Part shown: in pieces, positions 25,388 to 33,956 of the stretch
Numbering within the stretch: position 1 is the first letter of the stretch
Layout: every line of letters starts with the position of its first letter
Source of the DNA: Streptomyces cellulosae
GTDB lineage: Bacteria; Actinomycetota; Actinomycetes; Streptomycetales; Streptomycetaceae
Assembly (NCBI RefSeq): GCF_000721105.1
Contig: NZ_JOEV01000004.1
Span: forward strand, 186,001-250,000
Length of the DNA: 64,000 bases
Reading direction: 5' to 3'
Position numbers and translations under genes: made by a program
The notes under the pieces: model-generated
The model's database searches: none
Told to the model about the DNA's origin: nothing
Seen by the model: the letters and a program-made list of their open reading frames with translations, nothing else

Positions 25388-26397
25388 CCGCCGTCCAGTT
25401 GCTGATCGGTCTGGCGACCCTGGTCGTCAACGCCTTCTTCGTCGGCGCCGAGTTCGCGCTGATCTCCGTACGCCGCAGCCAGATCGAGCCGCATGCCGAC
25501 CAGGGCGACCGTCGGGCGAAGAGCGTGCTGTGGGGTCTGCAGCACGTGTCCGCGCTGATGGCCGCCGCACAGCTCGGCATCACGCTGTGCACCCTGGTGC
25601 TGGGTGTCGTCGCGGAACCCGCGATCGCGCACCTGCTGGAACCGGTGTTCCACGCGGTCGGGGTGCCCGAGAGCGCCGGGCACGTGGTCTCCTTCGTGAT
25701 CGCGCTCACCCTGGCGACGTACCTGCACATGCTGCTCGGCGAGATGGTGCCGAAGAACATCGCGCTCGCGGAGCCGGTCCGCAGCGCGTTGCTCCTCGGG
25801 CCGCCGCTGGTCGCCCTGTCCCGGGCGCTGCGCCCGGTGATCTTCACGGTCAACGCCTTCGCGAACGCCCTGCTCAAGCTCCTCCGGGTCGAGACGAAGG
25901 ACGAGGTCACCGCGACCTTCTCGGACGCCGAACTGGCCCGGATCGTGCGGGACTCCGGCGAGGCCGGCCTGATCGACGACCGTGCGCAGGAACGGCTGCG
26001 GGACGCGCTGGAGCTGGGGCGCCGGCCGGTGCGGGACGTGGTGCTGCCGCTGGACCAGATCGCCTACGTGTACCTGGGTGCCACGCCCGAGCAGTTGGAG
26101 GTGCTGTCGGCCGAGACCGGCTACTCCCGCTTCCCCGTGGTGGACGAGGGGCGGCGGATCATCGGCTACCTGCACGTCAAGGACGCGCTGGACAAGACCC
26201 CGCGGGACCTGCCGTTCCAGCTGCGGGACATGCGGGCGATCGCCCGGGTGCGGGAGAGCACACCGCTGGACGACGTCCTCACCGCGATGCGGGGCAGCCG
26301 TACGCATCTGGCCGCCGTGCTGGGGTCCGACGGCCGGCTCACGGGTCTCGTCACCATGGAGGACGTCCTGCGGGAGCTGTTCGGTCAGCGAGCGTAG
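25384..26397 (+). CDS. CNNM/CorC (hemolysin C) family transporter-like protein 2
   Basis: This 337-residue paralogue of the preceding gene has the DUF21 membrane domain (VNAFFVGAEFALISVRRSQIE, LGEMVPKNIALAEP) and a CBS pair (VRDVVLPLDQIAYVYL, then LTGLVTMEDVLRELFG at the end). It lacks the C-terminal CorC_HlyC domain, so it is about 100 residues shorter than its partner. GTG at 25384 overlaps the upstream stop (GTGA), implying translational coupling. Full-length plus short CNNM pairs are common in actinobacteria. Confidence 0.92.
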   Translation: MTAVQLLIGLATLVVNAFFVGAEFALISVRRSQIEPHADQGDRRAKSVLWGLQHVSALMAAAQLGITLCTLVLGVVAEPAIAHLLEPVFHAVGVPESAGHVVSFVIALTLATYLHMLLGEMVPKNIALAEPVRSALLLGPPLVALSRALRPVIFTVNAFANALLKLLRVETKDEVTATFSDAELARIVRDSGEAGLIDDRAQERLRDALELGRRPVRDVVLPLDQIAYVYLGATPEQLEVLSAETGYSRFPVVDEGRRIIGYLHVKDALDKTPRDLPFQLRDMRAIARVRESTPLDDVLTAMRGSRTHLAAVLGSDGRLTGLVTMEDVLRELFGQRA

Positions 26398-26408
26398 GGG
26401 TGCGTGGT

Positions 26409-26451
26409 GGTACCCGGGCCGACCGACCGACGGGTATGGGCCCGGGTTACC
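26409..26451 (+). terminator. Hairpin between CNNM operon and SGNH hydrolase gene
   Basis: ACCCGGGCC (26412-26420) pairs with GGCCCGGGT (26439-26447). With a one-base bulge the stem extends to GGTACCC/GGGTTACC, closing an 18-base loop. It sits 12 bases after the CNNM stop and ends 13 bases before the next ATG, so it could be a terminator or lie in the leader of the next gene. Confidence 0.5.
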
Positions 26452-26463
26452 ATCGCAGACGCC

Positions 26464-27342
26464 ATGCACACGAACCCCACTCACACCAGCCTGGTCGCGG
26501 TCGGCGACTCCTTCACCGAAGGCATGTCGGACCTGCTGCCGGACGGCACCTACCGGGGCTGGGCCGACCTGCTCGCCGGCCGGATGGCGGCCCACTCCCC
26601 CGGCTTCCGGTACGCGAACCTCGCGGTGCGCGGCAAGCTCATCGGGCAGATCGTCGCCGAGCAGGTGGACGTGGCGGCCTCCATGCGGGCCGACGTGGTC
26701 ACGCTGGTGGGCGGCCTCAACGACACGCTGCGGCCCAAGTGCGACATGGGGCGGGTCCGCGCGCTCCTGACGGAGGCCGTGGAACGGCTCGCCCCGTCCT
26801 GCGAACAGCTGGTGCTGATGCGCAGCCCCGGCCGCCAGGGCCCGGTCCTGGAACGGTTCCGGCCACGCATGGAGGAACTGTTCGTCTGTATCGACGAGCT
26901 CGCCGCGCGGCACGGCGCCCTCGTCGTCGACCTGTACGGGGCGCCCTCGCTCGGCGACCCGCGGATGTGGGACGTCGACCGGCTGCATCTGACGGCAGAG
27001 GGTCACCGGCGGGTCGCGGAGGCGGTCTGGCAGGGACTCGGGTACGAGCCCGAGGACACCGAGTGGCGCACCCCGCTGCCGCTCACCCCGCCGCCGGGCT
27101 GGGTCGCGCGCCGGGTCGCGGACGTCCGCTTCGCCCGGCAGCACCTGCTGCCATGGATAGGCCGCCGGCTGACCGGCCGCTCCTCCGGCGACGGGCTGCC
27201 GCCGAAGCGACCCGACTTGCTGCCGTACGAGCGGGCCGGCCTGTCGCCCTCCGAGCGGGCCGCCCTGTCGCCGCCCGACCGGGCCGAGCGGTCGCCGTCC
27301 GGGCAACCCGGTCTCCTGCCGGACGAGCGGCCCGCGGAGTAG
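26464..27342 (+). CDS. SGNH/GDSL-family lipase-esterase
   Basis: The 292-residue product has the SGNH blocks: block I VAVGDSFTEGM with the nucleophile Ser16, block III GGLND, and block V with the Asp-His pair in WDVDRLHLTAEG. No signal peptide is seen, so it is probably cytoplasmic. The C-terminal 50 residues are a Pro/Arg/Ser-rich tail with LSPSERAALSPPDRAE-like repeats. ATG 26464 gives a normal N-terminus; an upstream GTG at 26404 would add 20 residues through the hairpin. The substrate is unknown. Confidence 0.9.
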   Translation: MHTNPTHTSLVAVGDSFTEGMSDLLPDGTYRGWADLLAGRMAAHSPGFRYANLAVRGKLIGQIVAEQVDVAASMRADVVTLVGGLNDTLRPKCDMGRVRALLTEAVERLAPSCEQLVLMRSPGRQGPVLERFRPRMEELFVCIDELAARHGALVVDLYGAPSLGDPRMWDVDRLHLTAEGHRRVAEAVWQGLGYEPEDTEWRTPLPLTPPPGWVARRVADVRFARQHLLPWIGRRLTGRSSGDGLPPKRPDLLPYERAGLSPSERAALSPPDRAERSPSGQPGLLPDERPAE

Positions 27343-27424
27343 TCCGTCAGGCCACCCGGGTGATCAACGCCAGGGGCCGGATCCACGAGTACGGCCGTAC
27401 GGCCCCCGGCCGGAACACGCCCCC

Positions 27425-27716
27425 GGCGACGTGGTCCACGTCAGCCGCCGCTGGACCACGGATGGCTGGAACCCGCCCCGGCACCCGCTGTACAACCCGT
27501 TCGCCTACGACACCCCGACGCGGAAGCGGGACGGGACGCGGACCGAGGTGATGGCCATGTACCGGGGCGTCTCCCCTGGAGCGACCGGAGCTGCTGGACC
27601 TGGTGCCGTCGCTGCCCGGGAGGGCGCCGGCCCGCTGGTGTGCGCCAACGTCGTGCCATGCCCAGGTGCGGGCCGAGCTCGCGGAGGCGGCCCTCCAGCC
27701 GCCCCGTCGCCCCTCT
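27425..27716 (+). pseudogene. Frameshifted DUF4326-like remnant
   Basis: Two neighbouring frames hold the halves of one small domain. Frame 2 reads VVHVSRRWTTDG, WNPPRHPLYNPFAYDTPTR and ends EVMAMYR near 27561. Frame 3 then reads LERPELLDLVPSLPGR and ARWCAPTSCHAQVRAELAE. Together they follow the order of a DUF4326 protein: a WGNPF-like segment, then a C-terminal WCAPxxCHxxVL motif. A frameshift lies between 27561 and 27577, and no start with a ribosome site is evident. It fills most of the gap between the SGNH gene and purB. It appears to be a decayed gene; a sequencing error should be excluded. Confidence 0.6.
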
Positions 27717-27765
27717 CGTAGGTTCCGACGAAAACACCCGGGCGCTGGCCTGCAGGAATCGCCAG

Positions 27766-27779
27766 TAGAATCCGTACAC
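27766..27779 (+). promoter_or_regulatory. Likely leaderless promoter of purB
   Basis: TAGAAT at 27766-27771 lies 8 bases before the GTG start, and no Shine-Dalgarno is present, as expected for a leaderless transcript. No strong -35 hexamer is visible. Confidence 0.45.
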
Positions 27780-29222
27780 GTGACTTCCGCTCCCGCCAAG
27801 CCCCGCATCCCGAACGTCCTCGCCGGACGCTACGCCTCCGCCGAGCTCGCCACGCTCTGGTCGCCCGAGCAGAAGGTGAGGCTGGAGCGTCAGCTCTGGC
27901 TCGCCGTGCTGCGGGCGCAGAAGGACCTCGGGATCGAGGTGCCGGACGCGGCGATCGCCGACTACGAGCGCGTGCTGGACACCGTCGACCTGGCCTCCGT
28001 CGCCGAGCGCGAGAAGGTCACGCGGCACGATGTGAAGGCACGGATCGAGGAGTTCAACGACCTCGCCGGGCACGAGCACGTGCACAAGGGCATGACCTCC
28101 CGCGACCTCACCGAGAACGTCGAGCAGCTGCAGATCCGGCTCTCGCTGGAGCTGGTGCGCGACCGTACGGTGGCCGTGCTGGCGCGGCTGGGCAAGCTGG
28201 CCGGTGAGTACGGTGAGCTGGTCATGGCGGGCCGCTCCCACAACGTGGCCGCGCAGGCCACCACCCTCGGCAAGCGTTTCGCGACCGCCGCCGACGAACT
28301 GCTGGTGGCGTACGGCCGGGTCGAGGAGCTCCTTGCCCGCTATCCGCTGCGTGGCATCAAGGGCCCGGTCGGTACGGCTCAGGACATGCTGGACCTGCTC
28401 GGCGGGGACGCGGCCAAGCTCGCGGAACTGGAGCAGCGGATCGCGCGGCACCTGGGTTTCTCGCAGGCGTTCACGTCGGTCGGCCAGGTGTACCCGCGTT
28501 CGCTGGACTACGAGGTCGTCACCGCGTTGGTGCAGCTGGCGGCCGCCCCGTCGTCGCTGGCGAAGACGATCCGGCTGATGGCGGGCCACGAGCTGGTGAC
28601 CGAGGGCTTCAAGCCGGGCCAGGTCGGCTCCTCCGCGATGCCGCACAAGATGAACACGCGGTCGTGCGAGCGCGTCAACGGACTGATGGTGATCCTGCGC
28701 GGATACGCCTCGATGACGGGTGAGCTGGCGGGCGACCAGTGGAACGAGGGCGATGTGTCCTGCTCGGTGGTGCGCCGGGTCGCGCTGCCGGACGCGTTCT
28801 TCGCGCTCGACGGCCTCCTGGAGACGTTCCTGACCGTCCTCGACGAGTTCGGCGCGTTCCCGGCGGTCGTGGCGCGTGAGCTGGACCGCTACCTGCCGTT
28901 CCTCGCCACCACCAAGGTGCTGATGGGCGCGGTGCGCGCGGGCGTCGGCCGTGAGGTCGCGCACGAGGCGATCAAGGAGAACGCGGTCGCCTCCGCGCTG
29001 GCCATGCGTGAGCAGGGTGCCGAGCGCAACGAACTGCTCGACAAGCTGGCCGCCGACGAGCGCATCCCCCTGGACCGCGCCCAGTTGGCCGCGCTGATGG
29101 CGGACAAGCTGTCCTTCACGGGCGCCGCCGCCGACCAGGTCGCCGCGGTCGTCGGCCGGATCGAGGAGATCGCCAAGCAGCATCCCGAAGCCGCCGGCTA
29201 CACGCCCGGAGCGATCCTCTGA
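27780..29222 (+). CDS. purB: Adenylosuccinate lyase
   Basis: PurB cleaves adenylosuccinate to AMP and fumarate, and SAICAR to AICAR plus fumarate, in purine synthesis. The 480-residue product starts at GTG 27780 (VTSAPAKPRIPNVLAGRYASAELATLWSPEQK). It contains HEHVHKGMTSRDLTENV with the TSRD substrate loop, RSHNVAAQATTLGKRFA, and the superfamily signature GSSAMPHKMNTR (about residues 282-293). The frame is open upstream only because it coincides with the C-terminal half of the DUF4326 remnant. This is the long actinobacterial PurB type. Confidence 0.96.
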   Translation: MTSAPAKPRIPNVLAGRYASAELATLWSPEQKVRLERQLWLAVLRAQKDLGIEVPDAAIADYERVLDTVDLASVAEREKVTRHDVKARIEEFNDLAGHEHVHKGMTSRDLTENVEQLQIRLSLELVRDRTVAVLARLGKLAGEYGELVMAGRSHNVAAQATTLGKRFATAADELLVAYGRVEELLARYPLRGIKGPVGTAQDMLDLLGGDAAKLAELEQRIARHLGFSQAFTSVGQVYPRSLDYEVVTALVQLAAAPSSLAKTIRLMAGHELVTEGFKPGQVGSSAMPHKMNTRSCERVNGLMVILRGYASMTGELAGDQWNEGDVSCSVVRRVALPDAFFALDGLLETFLTVLDEFGAFPAVVARELDRYLPFLATTKVLMGAVRAGVGREVAHEAIKENAVASALAMREQGAERNELLDKLAADERIPLDRAQLAALMADKLSFTGAAADQVAAVVGRIEEIAKQHPEAAGYTPGAIL

Positions 29223-29767
29223 CCCGCTTCACTCCCGAGGAGTTGGAGGCCGCCCGCGACCGTCTCGTACCGGACGTCGTCGCGGACGGTCTCCACGTGC
29301 TGTTCTGCGGCATCAACCCCGGGCTGATGACGGCCGCGACGGGCCATCACTTCGCCCGTCCCGGCAACCGGTTCTGGCCGGTCCTGCATCTGTCCGGGTT
29401 CACCCCGAGGCTCCTGAAGCCGTCGGAGCAACGGGAGTTGCTGTCGTACGGCCTCGGTATCACGAACGTCGTGGCGCGGGCGACCGCCCGGGCCGACGAG
29501 CTGAGCACGGAGGAGTACCGCGAGGGCGGGCGGCAGTTGGCGCTCAAGGTGGCGCGGTTGCGGCCCCGTTGGCTGGCCGTGGTCGGGATCACCGCCTACC
29601 GCGCCGCCTTCGACGACCGCAAGGCCCGGGTGGGCCCGCAGGAGCGGACGATCGGCGACACCCGTGTGTGGGTGCTGCCCAACCCGAGCGGGCTGAACGC
29701 GCACTGGACCGCACGGACCATGGCCGAGGAGTTCGCACGGTTGCGGGTGGCGGCCGAGGAGGGCTAG
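29219..29767 (+). CDS. mug: Uracil/mismatch-specific DNA glycosylase, Mug type
   Basis: This is a Mug/TDG-family base-excision enzyme that removes uracil or thymine from G mismatches. Motif 1 is VLFCGINPGLMTAATGHHFARPGNRFW and motif 2 is NPSGLNAHW. The conserved N-terminus TPEELEAARDRLVPDVVADGL begins upstream of the first conventional start (TTG 29243, whose Shine-Dalgarno would have no spacing). I therefore call CTG 29219, which overlaps the purB stop (CTGA) with GGAG seven bases upstream, giving 182 residues. CTG is a rare start, so this needs confirmation. It is coupled to purB. Confidence 0.88.
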   Translation: MTRFTPEELEAARDRLVPDVVADGLHVLFCGINPGLMTAATGHHFARPGNRFWPVLHLSGFTPRLLKPSEQRELLSYGLGITNVVARATARADELSTEEYREGGRQLALKVARLRPRWLAVVGITAYRAAFDDRKARVGPQERTIGDTRVWVLPNPSGLNAHWTARTMAEEFARLRVAAEEG

Positions 29768-29785
29768 AGGTCTTCTCAAGATCTC
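29767..29785 (+). terminator. Terminator hairpin after mug
   Basis: GAGGTCTT-CTC-AAGATCTC makes an 8-bp stem with one G-U pair. It begins at the last base of the mug stop codon, and the next gene is convergent. Confidence 0.5.
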
Positions 29786-29803
29786 GGTGAGTCCTCCGGC
29801 GGT

Positions 29804-30247
29804 TCACGGTGGGTCGGTCTCGGTGATCAGGGCCAGGAGATGGACCTCGTCGTCCATTTCGCCCTCCAGGACACCGAGGGCGAGCCAGCGGTCCGTGCCG
29901 GCCGGCTGCCACAGGTCCAGTTCGTCCACCAAGGTGCTGATGGTCGTCCAGGGCTCCGGTATCGGCTCCCCGCGGTCGATGCGGACCACGAGCGTCCCCA
30001 TCCACCACGGCCGCCGCGCGCCCCAGCGGATGTCCAGGAGAGCGGCTATGTGGTCCTTGAGGGCGTAGAAGTCCTCCAACGTCCGCACCCGTCCCTCCCG
30101 GTCGCCGGTCCAGCTCGCGGGGCTCATCTCCAACGACACGATGCTGTAACCGGGGCCTGCCATGAGCACGTCCGACCCGCCGTGCTCCGCGGCGGGACCC
30201 CCGGTGCACAGCGAGTCGATCCTGGCGACGTACTTCGCGCTGTCCAT
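29804..30247 (-). CDS. Uncharacterised protein
   Basis: I do not recognise this 147-residue protein. It starts MDSAKYVARIDSLCTGGPAAEHGGSDVLMAGPGYSIVSLEMSPASWTGDREGRVRTLEDF and is acidic, soluble and without signal peptide or membrane segment. The alternation of hydrophobic strands and acidic loops (WWMGTLVVRIDRGEP, HLLALITETDPP) suggests a small alpha/beta domain. ATG 30247 is preferred to a TTG at 30277. It lies between mug (convergent) and the ABC-2 genes (same strand, 58 bp upstream). Codon use is normal. Confidence 0.65.
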   Translation of the reverse strand: MDSAKYVARIDSLCTGGPAAEHGGSDVLMAGPGYSIVSLEMSPASWTGDREGRVRTLEDFYALKDHIAALLDIRWGARRPWWMGTLVVRIDRGEPIPEPWTTISTLVDELDLWQPAGTDRWLALGVLEGEMDDEVHLLALITETDPP

Positions 30248-30305
30248 GTGCTCCAGTAAAGCGGCCGGCACTGACAATGGGCGGCGCGTCGAAGACCTGG
30301 CGCGA

Positions 30306-31028
30306 TCACGCGTCCCGTCGACGGACGTTCCACGCCCCCGCGAGCAGCGCCGCGCCCGTCCAGAGCGCGGTCACCGCCAGGCCCGTCCAAGGGCCGAGGG
30401 AGCCGTCCCAGGTCTCGTGGAACACGACCTGTCCCGCCCGGTCGGGCAGGTAGTCGGCGACGCCCGCCGACATGTCCCCCACCACGAAGGACGCGATGAG
30501 CAGGAACGGGATCAGGATGCTCAAGGTGGCGACGCCGCTGCGCAGCAAGGCGGTCAGTCCGGCGGCGAACAGGGCCATGAGCGTGAGGTAGACACCGCAG
30601 CCGACGACACCCCGCACGCCTTCGGCCCAGCTGAGCCCGCGCGCGTCGGCCCCGAGAGCGGCCGTGCCCACGGCCAGGCTCGCGACGCCCGTGATCAACC
30701 CGACGGCCAGGGACGGAACGGCGATCGCGACCATCTTGGCCGCGAACCACCGGCCCCGTTGGGGGACCGCCGTCAGCGCGCCCCGCAGGGAACCCCCGTG
30801 GAGCTCGGATGACACGGCCGTCGTGCCGAACGCGATCGCCGCCATCTGTCCGAAGGTGAAGCCGAAGAAGGCCGAGAACAGCGGGTCGACCTCCTCGTCG
30901 CCGGTGTCGAGCGCGCCCAGTGCGGAGAAGGCCGCCGTCACGACGACGACCGCGCACAACGCCCCCACGAGCGACCGCAGGGTACGGATCTTGATCCACT
31001 CCGAGTGGAGCACGGGAAGGAACGCCAT
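30306..31028 (-). CDS. ABC-2 type transporter permease
   Basis: The 240-residue membrane protein has six hydrophobic segments and the ABC-2 permease pattern: HSEWIKIRTLRS at the N-terminus, then FGQMAAIAFGTTAVSSELHGGSLRGALTAVPQRGRWFAAKMVA. It is the membrane half of an exporter with the ATPase immediately upstream (2 bases between stop and start; GGAGG within the ATPase end). The pair diverges from a histidine kinase/response regulator pair, a frequent arrangement for exporters of antimicrobial or membrane-active compounds. Confidence 0.9.
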   Translation of the reverse strand: MAFLPVLHSEWIKIRTLRSLVGALCAVVVVTAAFSALGALDTGDEEVDPLFSAFFGFTFGQMAAIAFGTTAVSSELHGGSLRGALTAVPQRGRWFAAKMVAIAVPSLAVGLITGVASLAVGTAALGADARGLSWAEGVRGVVGCGVYLTLMALFAAGLTALLRSGVATLSILIPFLLIASFVVGDMSAGVADYLPDRAGQVVFHETWDGSLGPWTGLAVTALWTGAALLAGAWNVRRRDA

Positions 31029-31030
31029 GG

Positions 31031-31951
31031 TCAGACCTCCTGCGGCTGTGCGGTGAACTCGGTCTGCGTCGCCGTCAGATCCAGGTACGCCTGTTCCAAG
31101 GTGGCCTCCTCCGCGGCGAGTTCGAGGATCGGTACGCCCGCGGCGGAGGCGAGGTGTCCGATGTCGTCCACGCGCGCGTCCGGCACGGTCCAGTGCCCGT
31201 CCTCGTGCTGCACGGCGTCGTGGCCGTGGGCCGTGAGGACGCTCCTGAGGGCGGTGGCGTCGGTGGTCCGGATCCGTACCCGGGGCTTCACGCGCGCGTG
31301 GATGAACTCCCGCATCGGGGTGTCGGCCAGCAGGCGGCCCCGCCCGAGGACGACCAGGTGGTCGGCGAAGGAGGCGGTCTCGTTCATGAGGTGGCTGGAG
31401 ACCAGGACGGTGCGCCCCTGTCCCGCGAGCCGGCGCAGCAACCCGCGGATCCAGACGATGCCTTCGGGGTCGAGGCCGTTGGACGGCTCGTCGAGGAGGA
31501 CCACCTCGGGGTCGCCGAGCAGGGCGGCGGCGATGCCGAGGCGCTGCCGCATGCCCAGGGAGTACGTCGTCACCCGACGGTTCGCGACCGAGGTCAGCCC
31601 CGTCTCCTCCAGCACCTCGTCGACCCGGGTGAGCGAGAGGCAGTTGCTCGCGGCCAGGGCGCGCAGGTGGTTCCGGGCGGTACGGGAGCCGTGGGCGGCC
31701 TGCGCGTCGAGCAACGCGCCGACGTGGCGCAGGGGTTCGCGGAACGTGGCGTAGGGACGGCCATCGATGGTGGCGGTCCCCGACGTGGGCCGGTCCAGGC
31801 CGAGGACGAGTCGCATGGTGGTCGACTTGCCGGCGCCGTTGGGGCCGAGGAAGCCCGTGACCCTGCCGGGCAGGACACGGAAGGTGAGGGCGTCCACGGC
31901 GCGGCGGGAGCCGTACTCCTTGGTGAGGGCTTGGACGTCGATGCTGGTCAT
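31031..31951 (-). CDS. ABC-2 type transporter ATPase
   Basis: The 306-residue ATPase has Walker A GPNGAGKST (residues 33-41), a signature of YSLGMRQRLGIA, Walker B VVLLDEPSNGLDP and H-loop SSHLM. It belongs to the drug-resistance type (DrrA/BcrA-like), with a C-terminal accessory domain of about 90 residues after the ATPase core. It is the energy-coupling partner of the downstream ABC-2 permease. The divergent two-component system is the probable regulator. Confidence 0.94.
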   Translation of the reverse strand: MTSIDVQALTKEYGSRRAVDALTFRVLPGRVTGFLGPNGAGKSTTMRLVLGLDRPTSGTATIDGRPYATFREPLRHVGALLDAQAAHGSRTARNHLRALAASNCLSLTRVDEVLEETGLTSVANRRVTTYSLGMRQRLGIAAALLGDPEVVLLDEPSNGLDPEGIVWIRGLLRRLAGQGRTVLVSSHLMNETASFADHLVVLGRGRLLADTPMREFIHARVKPRVRIRTTDATALRSVLTAHGHDAVQHEDGHWTVPDARVDDIGHLASAAGVPILELAAEEATLEQAYLDLTATQTEFTAQPQEV

Positions 31952-31982
31952 GGCAGAAGCCTGACCGCCGCGACCGGTTCCG

Positions 31983-32028
31983 GGCCTCCCCCGCCGGTGG
32001 GCATCGGCTCCCCCGTGCGGGGGAGGCC
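31983..32028. promoter_or_regulatory. Long inverted repeat in the divergent ABC / two-component promoter
   Basis: GGCCTCCCCC (31983-31992) is perfectly complementary to GGGGGAGGCC (32019-32028). A second CTCCCCC (32009-32015) can pair with the same GGGGGAG through a GTGC loop, so two mutually exclusive hairpins are possible. It may be a response-regulator binding site with repeated CTCCCCC half-sites, or a leader structure of the kinase message. Confidence 0.5.
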
Positions 32029-32059
32029 GATTGTCAGTGGCGGCTGTCACGATGACGGA

Positions 32060-33214
32060 ATGGCCCGCCTTCTGCGCCCGTTGCTTCGGGGGACGACGTA
32101 CACGCGTTTGCTGCACCTGTGGGTGCCGATGCTGGTCGTCAGCGTGTGGATGTGGATCGAGATGTCGACCCCGTGGGTGCCGGCGCTGGTGCTGCTGCCG
32201 GTCGGGCTGATCCCGGCCGTGCGCCGGGGCGAGGGCGTGCAGGCGCGGCTGCTGCTGACGCCGGGCGAGCGGGCCGCGGAGATCTCCGTGGCTCCGTCGG
32301 CGACCTGGCGGGACCGGCTGCGCACCGTGCTGTGGCTGGAAGTGCGCATGCTGCTGGGCGGATTGACGTCGCTGGGAAGCGTGTGGCTTCCGCTGCTGTC
32401 GTACTCGCTGGCGGAGCTCGCGTCCGGCCGTGTGCCTCAAGGTGTCCCGGTCCTGAGCGGGGCGACACCGCACGGGGCGTACGCGCTGCTGGTACCGCTC
32501 CCGCTGGTGGCGCTGTACGGGTTCGTGGTGGGGCTGGGTGAGCTGATCACCGCCCTCGCCCTCCGGTTCCTCGGCCCGTCCGCCGCGGAGCGGCTCGCCG
32601 CCCTGGAGGAGCGCACGGAACAACTCCTGGAGCGCACCCGGATCGCCCGGGAACTGCACGACTCCATCGGGCACGCCCTGACGGTGGCGGTGGTGCAGGC
32701 GGGTGCGGCGAGGGCGGCCGGCGACATGGCGTTCACCGACCGGGCGTTGGAGGCCATCGAGGAGACCGGCCGGACCGCGTTGGAGGACCTGGAGCGGGTC
32801 CTCGGCATCCTGCGGGAGTCGGAGCGGCCCGTGAGCGCCAGGCCCACACTGACGGACGCCGACCGGCTTCTGGAGTCGGCCCGGGTCTCCGGGGCGAAGG
32901 TGGACGCCGACCTGACCGGCCCTCTGGACACCGTCGCGGGCCCGGTCTCCCGTGAGGGGTACCGCATCCTCCAGGAGTCGCTGACGAACGTGTTGCGGCA
33001 CGCGGGAGCGGTCCCCGTCCGGGTCCGCGTCTCCGTCGGCCATGACACGCTCGACCTGGAGGTGCGCAATCCGCTCACCGCCGCGATACCGGGCCCCGGG
33101 CGGGGCAGCGGGCTGCGGGGCATACGCGAGCGCGCGGCCCTGCTCGGGGGGCGCGCGCGGACCGGCCCCGACGACGGCGACTGGCAGGTACATGTGGAGT
33201 TGCCGCTGCGCTGA
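32060..33214 (+). CDS. NarL-type sensor histidine kinase
   Basis: The 384-residue kinase has four membrane segments with very short loops in the first 165 residues, so it probably senses the membrane itself. A HisKA_3 dimerisation helix follows, with phospho-acceptor His200 in [19 protein letters not shown], and then an HATPase domain ([17 protein letters not shown]-box, [17 protein letters not shown]-box). The layout resembles DesK/LiaS-like kinases that watch envelope stress. The response regulator follows 14 bases later. It likely controls the divergent ABC exporter. Confidence 0.93.
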   Translation: MARLLRPLLRGTTYTRLLHLWVPMLVVSVWMWIEMSTPWVPALVLLPVGLIPAVRRGEGVQARLLLTPGERAAEISVAPSATWRDRLRTVLWLEVRMLLGGLTSLGSVWLPLLSYSLAELASGRVPQGVPVLSGATPHGAYALLVPLPLVALYGFVVGLGELITALALRFLGPSAAERLAALEERTEQLLERTRIARELHDSIGHALTVAVVQAGAARAAGDMAFTDRALEAIEETGRTALEDLERVLGILRESERPVSARPTLTDADRLLESARVSGAKVDADLTGPLDTVAGPVSREGYRILQESLTNVLRHAGAVPVRVRVSVGHDTLDLEVRNPLTAAIPGPGRGSGLRGIRERAALLGGRARTGPDDGDWQVHVELPLR

Positions 33215-33228
33215 TCTACGCTGGCCGG

Positions 33229-33894
33229 ATGCCGGTCACCGTACTTCTCGTCGACGACGAGCCCCTGGTCCGCGCCGGTCTGCGGGCCGTGCTGGAGGCC
33301 CAGCCCGACATCGAGGTCGTCGGGGAGGCGGCCGACGGGGCGGCGGTGATCCCGCTGGTCCGGCAGCTGCGGCCGGACGTGGTCGCGATGGACGTACGGA
33401 TGCCGCTGCTGGACGGGATCGAGGCCACGCGCGCGGTGCTGCGGACGGTCGACCAGCCACCGAAGATCCTCGTGGTGACGACGTTCGAGAACGACGAGTA
33501 CGTGTACGAGGCGCTGCGGGCCGGCGCCGACGGGTTCCTGCTGAAGCGGGCCCGGCCGGCCGAGATCGTGCACGCGGTACGGCTGGTCGCCGAGGGCGAG
33601 TCGCTGCTGTTCCCGGCGTCGGTACGACGGCTCGCCGCCGAGTACGGCGACGGCGACGGCGGCAATCGTGCGGCGCGCGAGGTGCTGGCGCGGGCCCGGT
33701 TGACCGAGCGGGAGGCGGAGGTGCTCCGGCTGATGGCCCGGGGCCTGTCCAACGCGGAGATCGCCGCCCGGCTGGTCGTCGGGACGGAGACGGTGAAGTC
33801 ACACGTGAGTGCGGTCCTGGCGAAACTGGGGGCACGGGACCGCACACAGGCGGTCATCACGGCGTACGAGTCGGGGTTCGTGGCGCCGGGGTGA
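33229..33894 (+). CDS. LuxR/NarL-family response regulator
   Basis: The 221-residue regulator has a receiver domain at residues 1-118 (phosphorylation site Asp55 in VVAMDVRMP, acidic pair Asp9-Asp10, Lys109 in GFLLKRA) and a LuxR helix-turn-helix at about 155-215 ([48 protein letters not shown]). It is the cognate partner of the upstream kinase. The candidate target is the divergent ABC-2 operon. Confidence 0.95.
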   Translation: MPVTVLLVDDEPLVRAGLRAVLEAQPDIEVVGEAADGAAVIPLVRQLRPDVVAMDVRMPLLDGIEATRAVLRTVDQPPKILVVTTFENDEYVYEALRAGADGFLLKRARPAEIVHAVRLVAEGESLLFPASVRRLAAEYGDGDGGNRAAREVLARARLTEREAEVLRLMARGLSNAEIAARLVVGTETVKSHVSAVLAKLGARDRTQAVITAYESGFVAPG

Positions 33895-33956
33895 GGTCGG
33901 GGGCGGGCGGGCAAGGCAGGCGGGCGCGGAGAGCTTGGCTGAGCGGGGCTGTCGGG

